Below are positions 6,081-11,186 of a stretch of 11,186 nucleotides of DNA, in pieces (positions within the stretch are counted from its first letter, which is position 1; each line of letters starts with the position of its first letter). The DNA comes from JBIKIW01 sp044361365 (GTDB lineage Bacteria; Patescibacteriota; JACMRA01): NCBI GenBank assembly GCA_044361365.1, contig JBIKIW010000045.1:1-11186 (forward strand), given 5' to 3'. The notes under the pieces are model-generated. The model saw only the letters and a program-made list of their open reading frames with translations. It was not told where the DNA came from and ran no database searches. Position numbers and translations under genes: made by a program.

Positions 6081-7040
6081 TTAACTTTGCAAATACTTTT
6101 TAAAAAATTCTAAGTCTTGAGTTGGTATCCAAAAAGTTCCACGAGCCTTTTTCCAACCAGAAGAGGTTTCTAGCTCAACAACTACTACTAATCCACCGGG
6201 AATGTGGTGATTTTTTAACTTTAATTTTAACTCACGAAGACCGTCAGCACCAAGTTCTTTGGGAATTTTCAAAATTTTTGGTTCAGGTTCAGTTTCGTTG
6301 TTGGCATTAGATTTTTCGACTTGGTGACTTTCCCAAAAAAGGCTTGGATTTTGCTGAATTTCTTGCCAGTTTATATCTTTTAAAGCCTCGCGTCGCTTAT
6401 CAGAAAGGCTTAGCTCGCTACTGTTAATTAGCTCCAAAACTCCGGAATTAAAAGGAACCAAGTTGCTTAGCATCATTTTGGGTTTTTCATCATATTCTGG
6501 AGTGCTGTCTGATTCAGCTTTTTCTTCTTTCTTTTCTTTTCGCTTAATGTTTCCAAATACCCAATAAAGCTGCTTTTCTTCAAGAATTGAGGAAAATTTA
6601 CCAGCGTTTTTTGGAAAAATAATTCCCTCCAGAGATTCAAAAGGTGTTGTTAATTGGATTGCGAGCATCATTCCTCCGGCTCGAGTGAAAATTTTGCGGA
6701 TTTTTTCGACCAAAATTAGGTTAATATCATCAAATAAAGTGGCTTGTTTTACCCACTCCAAAATTGGTAAAAAATCTTCGAGCGGGTTTCCTGAAACGTA
6801 TATTCCCAAAGTCTCCCTTTCGTCGGTTAGGATGTCGAATTTAAATTTAATAGGATAATCTTTTTGCCAAGGAATTCTTGATATTAATGAGCTTTCTTCA
6901 ACAGGCCCATCTCCAAACAAATCGTCGCTATCATTTTTAGAGGCTTCTTTTCTAGCACTAGCACTTTCTAGCAAAACGGGTATATTTGCCCATAAAAAAG
7001 AGCGAATTTTGATATATTCTGGAATTTGGCTGTCAGACAC
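6081..7040 (-). CDS. Stand-alone C-terminal region of DNA polymerase III alpha subunit (DnaE)
   Basis: The 319-residue product corresponds to the tail of DnaE, the replicative polymerase subunit, without PHP, palm, thumb or finger domains. It opens with the helical stretch that in DnaE precedes the LFG segment (here LLESASARKEA..DDLFG, 23-43). Next is ERETLGIYVSGNPLEDF (74-90), the counterpart of the conserved LGFYLSGHPL motif with Asn for the usual His. Then comes an OB-fold (about 107-167, KIRKIFTRAGGMML..LEGIIFP..YWVFGNI), which in DnaE binds single-stranded DNA. A Glu/Lys-rich linker leads to the alpha/beta C-terminal domain (about 255-317, GLRELKLKLKNHHIPGG) that in DnaE faces clamp-loader tau. 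The start is GTG at 7040, with no Shine-Dalgarno but TATAAC four bases upstream. The gene upstream is unrelated, so the polymerase part is not next to it. It is either a split DnaE or a paralogous remnant; the intact frame argues for function. Confidence 0.72.
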   Translation of the reverse strand: MSDSQIPEYIKIRSFLWANIPVLLESASARKEASKNDSDDLFGDGPVEESSLISRIPWQKDYPIKFKFDILTDERETLGIYVSGNPLEDFLPILEWVKQATLFDDINLILVEKIRKIFTRAGGMMLAIQLTTPFESLEGIIFPKNAGKFSSILEEKQLYWVFGNIKRKEKKEEKAESDSTPEYDEKPKMMLSNLVPFNSGVLELINSSELSLSDKRREALKDINWQEIQQNPSLFWESHQVEKSNANNETEPEPKILKIPKELGADGLRELKLKLKNHHIPGGLVVVVELETSSGWKKARGTFWIPTQDLEFFKKYLQS

Positions 7041-7087
7041 GTGTTATAACCTATTTAGATAAAATGCTTTTTGTAAATTATTAGTTT

Positions 7088-8503
7088 TTATTCTTCAACC
7101 TCATGATCTTCTTCGGGTTGAAATTGGGTGTGGTCTAAAATTAATAAAAAGGTCTGCATGCACCAAAACATAGACATAATCACTAGCACATACAGGATTA
7201 TAAATTGAGGTTGTCTAAAATCTAAAACCCTTAAAGTTGAAAAATACAAAGCTAAAACCAAATTTGAACCAGGTAAAATATTTTTGCGAACAAAGGTATA
7301 AATTTTGAGTTCGTTTTGATGATACCATTCCTCCAGAGGTTTTTGAACTCCAGAAAAAGGAATGATGCTGTCATCGTCATCGTCATCGTCATCTTCGTGT
7401 TTGGAAGGTAGGTTTTTGTTTGCACTGATATTTTGAGTAGCTGCTGGTTGTTGGGGAGCAGAAGTCTGTTTTTCTAAATCGCTGGCTGGAATGTTTATAG
7501 ATTCTATCTTAAAGCCTTCCACGGGCTTACCTTGTTTGGCTTTTTCGGTTTTAGTCAGATAAGGGTAACGGCTATTAAAAGCACCTAATCGATAAGTTCT
7601 AGCAGTATCCCAAGGCATCCATTTAAGGTGGAAGTATAAAATTGTAGCTAGTTTTATGGCTATATCAACGGGTAAAAGATAACGAGAAACTGGAGTTGTG
7701 GTCAGGTTTCCAAGCTCGGGGAAAAATCCAAAAAGTCTGGCATATTGGAAAAAATAACCAAAAACTGTTAAAAATAAATTTTGAATAAATCTACCTGGGT
7801 CAGTGAAAAACAACTCCCAACTAAATTTATAAACTGTAAGATTTACAATTGCTTCACCTCCTACATTGTTTACAAAAATCATCAAAAAAGCCCCTAAAAA
7901 GTAAAACAACAAACCTATTATGGAGATAAGTAAAGTCTTGGTGTGGTAGCTTTCTCGCTCAAGACTTTCCCATTCCTCGATGTCTAATTTTTCCTCTAAT
8001 TCAGTTTTTTTATAAACATTACTGTTTTCTGACTGTGGTGGTGGAGGTAGATTTGGCTTGGGTTGATTTGTTAGTTGTGGGTTATTTTGAGGATGTGGTA
8101 AGTAGTTTTTGGGTGTGTTTTGTAGCTGCAAAGCAGGGTTGGGTTGTGGGTTTACAGGTTGAGGTCTGGGTTGAAAATTCTGTTTAGGCTGAGGATTTGG
8201 GGGCAAATTTGGTCTTGCTGGGAAAGGTTGACTAGGTCTAGGGTTGAAACCGTTTTGATTTGAAGAAAAGCTCTGATTTGGGCTTTGGGGTAAATTTGGT
8301 CTGGGTTGATTGCTGGCTTGGTAATTATTTTGGTTGTTGAAATTCTGTGAGTTTTGGCTCTGATTGGCTCCAGAATTTGGCTTTCCAAAAGTGTGGTTTG
8401 AAGATTGATTGCTACTTATTCTACCAGCACCAGGATCTACAAAAAACCCTTGTGGAAGGGAAAATTCGGGTTGCTTTGGTGCTATGTAGCTAGACCTATT
8501 CAT
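7088..8503 (-). CDS. Multi-pass membrane protein with Pro/Asn/Gln-rich N-terminal tail, unknown function
   Basis: I do not recognise this 471-residue protein. Residues 1-160 are a low-complexity, presumably disordered tail dominated by Pro, Asn, Gln and Ser, ending in PNLPPPP. A charged segment (165-187) precedes a strong transmembrane helix (189-211). Further hydrophobic stretches lie near 241-261, 276-294, 412-428 and 433-456. Between the third and fourth stretches is a polar loop with a run of eight aspartates (371-378), and the C-terminus is acidic. No signal peptide or catalytic motif is visible. The ATG at 8503 overlaps the end of the RAYT remnant by 8 bp on the same strand, and the gene ends 47 bp before the DnaE-tail start, so co-transcription of the two is likely. 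The tail could bind peptides or nucleic acid, but that is speculation. Confidence 0.75.
   Translation of the reverse strand: MNRSSYIAPKQPEFSLPQGFFVDPGAGRISSNQSSNHTFGKPNSGANQSQNSQNFNNQNNYQASNQPRPNLPQSPNQSFSSNQNGFNPRPSQPFPARPNLPPNPQPKQNFQPRPQPVNPQPNPALQLQNTPKNYLPHPQNNPQLTNQPKPNLPPPPQSENSNVYKKTELEEKLDIEEWESLERESYHTKTLLISIIGLLFYFLGAFLMIFVNNVGGEAIVNLTVYKFSWELFFTDPGRFIQNLFLTVFGYFFQYARLFGFFPELGNLTTTPVSRYLLPVDIAIKLATILYFHLKWMPWDTARTYRLGAFNSRYPYLTKTEKAKQGKPVEGFKIESINIPASDLEKQTSAPQQPAATQNISANKNLPSKHEDDDDDDDDSIIPFSGVQKPLEEWYHQNELKIYTFVRKNILPGSNLVLALYFSTLRVLDFRQPQFIILYVLVIMSMFWCMQTFLLILDHTQFQPEEDHEVEE
7371..7394 (-). repeat. TCATCG hexanucleotide tandem repeat coding poly-Asp
   Basis: Three perfect TCATCG units and a fourth with one change (TCATCT) encode most of the aspartate run (residues 371-378) in the membrane protein. 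Gain or loss of a unit would add or remove two Asp without shifting the frame, so the tract could vary between strains. Confidence 0.7.
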
Positions 8504-8720
8504 ATCTAACTTTGACTTTAGCTATAACCAATTTTTGGCTGATAGTCAACTCTAATGGAGAATTAAAATTCTCCTCTACAAAGATACATTTTCTCTCCAT
8601 CACACAAACAGTCACAAAATACCAACTATCTTTTTGGTACAATTCTTGCGGTAGTCGATTCGATTTTCGGATAAAATTTGGCATGGAGGTTGAAGTTATA
8701 GTTTGCATTTTAATTGACAT
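8496..8720 (-). pseudogene. Truncated REP-associated (Y1/RAYT) transposase, N-terminal stub
   Basis: The 74 codons include FIRKSNRLPQELYQ and then DSWYFVTVCVMERKCIF (residues 16-47). This is the characteristic N-terminus of Y1 (IS200-like, TnpA_REP) transposases, whose first strand reads WYFVTICV or similar. After about residue 55 the resemblance ends, and the His-hydrophobic-His metal motif and catalytic tyrosine that normally follow are absent. An intact enzyme is about 150-250 residues, so this is an inactive remnant. Its frame stops at TAG (8496-8498), overlapping the start of the downstream membrane-protein gene, so a deletion probably joined the two. The family start may be the third Met (MPNFIRKS, residue 13). 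The alternative is a domesticated short protein. Confidence 0.6.
8557..8574. repeat. 18-bp palindrome inside the RAYT remnant
   Basis: GGAGAATT-AA-AATTCTCC is a perfect inverted repeat with 8-bp arms. It lies where similarity to Y1 transposases ends, so it may mark the breakpoint or be an inserted palindrome. Chance in AT-rich DNA is also possible. Confidence 0.4.
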
Positions 8721-8777
8721 GTTTTAATTTCAAAATCTATTTTGGATCAAGGTAGTATTTGGCTAACAGTGTTAGGT

Positions 8778-8959
8778 GCAAAATGTTTAAGTTGGGTTTT
8801 CAATATTTTCTCAATATGATTTCTCAAATTTATTATCCTAATTCGCAACACACTTTATTTTTATTAACAGCTTTGGTTTTGTCACAAATTTTTATACAAA
8901 AAACTGAAATAAATATAAAAATGTTATTTAGCTTAAAAAATAAACCCAACACTTTTTGC
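8778..8959. repeat. Inverted repeat pair in the gap before the glycosyltransferase end
   Basis: GTTGGGTTT at 8791-8799 and AAACCCAAC at 8942-8950 are perfect 9-bp inverted repeats. Both are preceded on their own strand by GCAAAA-rich sequence (8778 onwards; up to 8959), giving loosely matching ends about 182 bp apart. The gap 8721-8965 contains no credible gene. A second small degenerate element or simple chance are both possible. Confidence 0.25.
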
Positions 8960-8965
8960 CAAATA

Positions 8966-10144
8966 TTACCTAGATTTACTCTTCAAACCCTCCTCCAACA
9001 ACAAATCTAACTGTTGGAAAAACTGTTTTGGGGCAAATTTTTGAGCTTGGAGTTTGCACTTTTCTTTTAGGCTGAGAGCCAATTTTGGAGTCATTTTTTC
9101 GACTGCTTTTATTAAATCTTTGGTTTCTGGATTTTCTGGTAACAAAATTCCGTTTTCTCCGTCGATCACACTTTCCAGTAGTCCACCTTCAGCTACGCCA
9201 ATTACGGGTTTGCCGGCATTCATGAGTTCAATTTGAGTCATCCCAGCATCTTCGTTGATCGGGATATAAATTCCAGCCAAACAATTTCCCACCAAATCTG
9301 CCAATTTTTCGTCTGTTACCCTTCCCAAAAAGCTTATATTTTTGAGGTTTTTAGTTTCAATTTCGTTTTTCAACCAATTTTCTAGCGGTCCGCCGGAGCA
9401 GATTATCAATTTTTTATCAGGCATTTCGGTAAAAGCAGCTACGATCAATTTCAGCCTTTTCTTTTCCTCAAGCCTAGCGTAAGACAAAAAATAATCACCC
9501 TGAGATATCCATTTAAATCTGTCCAAACCATCGGTAATCGGGAAAATTGGAGTTGAGTTTAGTCCGCTAAATTCCATTAGTCTTTTTTGAGTAGTTTGAG
9601 TGTGAGTGAGAATTAAATCACAGCTAGATGCATCTTTTGTGTATTCAGATTTGATCCAATTTCTAAAAATTTTTAGGAAAAAATGTTGCCATTTTGGTTT
9701 GGATTTTAGGAGGTTTTCGAACTGATCGCTAAAGTCTCGTGGTGGTGTGTGGCAGTACAAAATCTTGAGTGGATTTTTGAGTTTGCGAGGTAAAAAAGCA
9801 ATATGACCACTAAAAATCACAATGTCGTATTTTTCCAAAACCTGAGATTTGTTACTCACCAAAAAAAACAATTGCCGTTTAATTTTTCGCCAAATTGGTA
9901 TCGGGCTTTCGAGGTGAAAATAATCAAATTTGTAATTTTTATCCCACAAATCCTGCACGAAACTGTCATTTTTGAATTTCTTTTTATCCCAGTTTTGAAG
10001 GTCGATGGCTCCAGCAAAGAGATCAGCTTTGTAGTGGTTTCGAATACTAAACATGAGTTTTTCGCCACCACCTTTGATACTTGAATTAAAAACAGCGTGA
10101 ACTATGGCAATTTTTTTGCCTTCCAGAGAATTAGACTTTGACAT
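8966..10144 (-). CDS. GT-B fold glycosyltransferase, family 4-like
   Basis: The product (392 residues from ATG 10144, or 393 from the GTG at 10147) is a retaining-type glycosyltransferase expected to move a sugar from a nucleotide donor to a lipid or glycan acceptor at the cytoplasmic face of the membrane. The N-terminal Rossmann domain starts KKIAIVHAVF and has the glycine-rich GGGEK loop (about 26-30). The C-terminal donor domain begins near YFLSYARLEEKKRLKLIVAA (about 219-238). It contains the E-x7-E motif in NEDAGMTQIELMNAGKPVIG (Glu299 and Glu307) and GGLLESVIDGENG (321-333), all typical of family 4. No transmembrane helix is seen; basic and aromatic patches in the N-domain suggest membrane association. 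No Shine-Dalgarno is present. Donor and acceptor cannot be assigned. Confidence 0.88.
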   Translation of the reverse strand: MSKSNSLEGKKIAIVHAVFNSSIKGGGEKLMFSIRNHYKADLFAGAIDLQNWDKKKFKNDSFVQDLWDKNYKFDYFHLESPIPIWRKIKRQLFFLVSNKSQVLEKYDIVIFSGHIAFLPRKLKNPLKILYCHTPPRDFSDQFENLLKSKPKWQHFFLKIFRNWIKSEYTKDASSCDLILTHTQTTQKRLMEFSGLNSTPIFPITDGLDRFKWISQGDYFLSYARLEEKKRLKLIVAAFTEMPDKKLIICSGGPLENWLKNEIETKNLKNISFLGRVTDEKLADLVGNCLAGIYIPINEDAGMTQIELMNAGKPVIGVAEGGLLESVIDGENGILLPENPETKDLIKAVEKMTPKLALSLKEKCKLQAQKFAPKQFFQQLDLLLEEGLKSKSR

Positions 10145-10182
10145 CACGCAATTATTTAGGGCTATTTTTAGATTTGTAAAGC
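10145..10182. promoter_or_regulatory. 38-bp divergent start region
   Basis: Only 38 bp separate the ATGs of the divergent glycosyltransferase and PH-domain genes. On the plus strand TAGATT (10169-10174) lies eight bases before ATG 10183, which would put the transcription start about two bases before the codon. On the minus strand CCTAAATAAT (10160-10151) lies just before GTG/ATG. Two conventional promoters with leaders and ribosome sites do not fit, so they must overlap, extend into the genes or drive near-leaderless messages. Confidence 0.45.
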
Positions 10183-10824
10183 ATGTCCAAAAGTCCTGAT
10201 CTAGATAAATTTATTTGGGAGAATCCAAATTTTCCAAACAAAGCCTCCGACGATGAGGATATTTTGCTAGTAATTAGGGAGGATTTAATCCTGATAATTT
10301 TTAGACTTCTTGGGTTGTTTTCGGTGTTTTTCTTTTTGCTAGTTTTTAGGGTTTTAGCGGTGGGTTTTAGCGACTATTTTACCATTTCTTTTTACGACAC
10401 CGTGATGTATGGAATCGGAGCGATGTTAACTGTAATTTTTTTGATTCAATTTCATAATTATTACTTATCTTTGCAGATTATCACCACCGACAGAATTATT
10501 GATATAGATCAAACAAGTCTCTTTAATAGGGAGGTAAATTCGACTCCAATTCAAAACATTCAAGACGTGACTTATATCAAGAAAGGAATACTAAATTTGC
10601 TGTTTAATTTTGGTAATGTGATTGTGGAAACTTCTGGCAGGCCAGGTGGAGAGATTAAAGATGAGGGAAATGGTTTTGTGTTTAATAATATTCCAAGCCC
10701 ATCAGAAGTGGCTCAAGTTATTGATACTTTGGTGCAAAAAGAGCAGGAAGATGATTTTAAAAAACAAGCTAGTATTCAGGCTGAAGCTTTGCAAAAAGTT
10801 TTGAGTAGTAAGATTTTGAATTAA
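10183..10824 (+). CDS. Bacterial PH-domain (DUF304/YdbS-like) membrane protein
   Basis: The 213-residue protein has a polar acidic N-terminus (1-30), a hairpin of two transmembrane helices (about 34-62 and 74-95) and a cytoplasmic bacterial pleckstrin-homology domain (about 96-185). Family landmarks are IITTDRIIDIDQTSLFNREV (99-118), PIQNIQDVTYIKKGILNLLFNFG (122-144) and the closing IPSPSEVAQVID (170-181). The C-terminal 30 residues form a charged helix. Such proteins sit in the inner membrane, and their molecular role is mostly unknown. It begins 38 bp from the divergent glycosyltransferase and ends four bases before the next gene, with which it probably forms an operon. Confidence 0.82.
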   Translation: MSKSPDLDKFIWENPNFPNKASDDEDILLVIREDLILIIFRLLGLFSVFFFLLVFRVLAVGFSDYFTISFYDTVMYGIGAMLTVIFLIQFHNYYLSLQIITTDRIIDIDQTSLFNREVNSTPIQNIQDVTYIKKGILNLLFNFGNVIVETSGRPGGEIKDEGNGFVFNNIPSPSEVAQVIDTLVQKEQEDDFKKQASIQAEALQKVLSSKILN

Positions 10825-10828
10825 ATTT

Positions 10829-11020
10829 ATGGATAAAAATAAATCGAATAATAAACTAGCAGGTCTTTTTTGGATAATAAGCAGCATTCTTTGGTTTTTT
10901 GCGAGTTATTATTTGCAGTATTTTGCCAAACAAACAGACACTCAAACAGCGGTCGTGTATCTAGTAATAGGAGCTTTAAATCTTACAATCGGACTATATC
11001 AATTTTTTGGTAAGAAATAG
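10829..11020 (+). CDS. Small two-helix membrane protein
   Basis: This 63-residue protein has a short Lys/Asn-rich N-terminus (1-9), a hydrophobic helix (about 11-32, rich in Trp and Phe), a polar turn (KQTDTQT) and a second helix (about 40-59) ending in Lys-Lys. Basic ends on both sides suggest that both termini face the cytoplasm. The ATG is only four bases after the stop of the PH-domain gene, so translational coupling and a shared membrane location are likely. No named family is recognised. Confidence 0.65.
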   Translation: MDKNKSNNKLAGLFWIISSILWFFASYYLQYFAKQTDTQTAVVYLVIGALNLTIGLYQFFGKK

Positions 11021-11149
11021 TACAGTTTTAATCAGTTAATGGCTTAATTTAGTGCAAACCCACCCCCAATTTGCCATTCCAAAAAATGTATAGTAGCATA
11101 CGCGGGTATTAAGCAAAATTACAAAATCTCTTACTGATTCTAAATCAAA

Positions 11150-11177
11150 AAAAACTAAAAGTGAAAAACTAAAAGTG
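11150..11177 (+). repeat. Two tandem 14-bp units at the window edge
   Basis: AAAAACTAAAAGTG occurs twice in perfect tandem, and a partial third unit (AAAA) precedes the edge. It may be the start of a longer array. The rest of 11021-11186 contains no supported gene or terminator. Confidence 0.5.
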
Positions 11178-11186
11178 AAAAGTTTA

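Larger units (their letters stand above)
5567..6088. repeat. Imperfect 16-17 bp direct repeats around the mobile-element region
   Basis: AAAAGCAGTTAACTTT (5567-5582) and AAAAGCTGGTTAACTTT (6072-6088) are direct repeats differing by a one-base gap and possibly one substitution. They lie outside both ends of the terminal-repeat element. The right copy includes the stop codon of the leftward DnaE-tail gene. They could be an ancient duplication from an insertion or a duplicated gene end. They are too far from the element tips (about 52 and 68 bp) to be its direct target duplication, and chance is not excluded. Confidence 0.35.

Noticed and set aside
8759..9010. 83-codon plus-strand open frame
   Set aside because: It begins at TTG, lies across the inverted-repeat gap and antisense to the glycosyltransferase end, and has no recognisable domain.
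9803..10084. 93-codon plus-strand frame inside the glycosyltransferase
   Set aside because: It is antisense to a well-supported gene and its sequence is a mirror of that gene's codons.
1..11186. Recoded TGA (as in Gracilibacteria or Absconditabacteria)
   Set aside because: Recognisable genes run complete with TAA/TAG stops and need no TGA readthrough.

Overview
The window is AT-rich bacterial DNA using the standard bacterial code: every recognisable gene ends cleanly at TAA or TAG, with no sign of recoded TGA. No start codon has a convincing Shine-Dalgarno sequence. Low GC, short proteins of mixed function, Lys/Asn-rich composition and a DnaE tail encoded as a separate gene would suit a reduced-genome lineage such as Candidate Phyla Radiation (Patescibacteria). 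This assignment is an inference from style; the window has no marker gene that fixes it.

Layout. Bases 1-396 hold only decayed or truncated reading-frame remnants. A rightward block follows: an aldose 1-epimerase-like protein (397-1206), a HrpA-type DEAH-box RNA helicase (1422-4337) and a membrane-anchored cyclophilin-type peptidyl-prolyl isomerase (4430-5536). The convergent gap 5537-6080 contains a probable non-autonomous mobile element of 370 bp (5634-6003). It has 16-bp terminal inverted repeats and an interior built of two kinds of palindromic module, each present twice in opposite orientation. A leftward block follows: the C-terminal region of DNA polymerase III alpha as a free-standing gene (6081-7040), a Pro/Asn/Gln-rich multi-pass membrane protein of unknown function (7088-8503), the N-terminal stub of a REP-associated (Y1/RAYT) transposase (8496-8720) and a GT-B glycosyltransferase (8966-10144). 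Only 38 bp away and divergent is a rightward pair: a bacterial PH-domain (DUF304-like) membrane protein (10183-10824) and a 63-residue two-helix membrane protein (10829-11020).

The genes do not form one pathway. The epimerase and glycosyltransferase fit carbohydrate or envelope metabolism, the helicase RNA handling, the DnaE tail replication, and several proteins sit in the membrane. I see no defence, toxin-antitoxin or biosynthetic system. The most unusual items are the isolated DnaE C-terminal protein, the modular palindromic element in the same window as a RAYT remnant, and promoter-like AT motifs placed almost against start codons that lack Shine-Dalgarno sequences.
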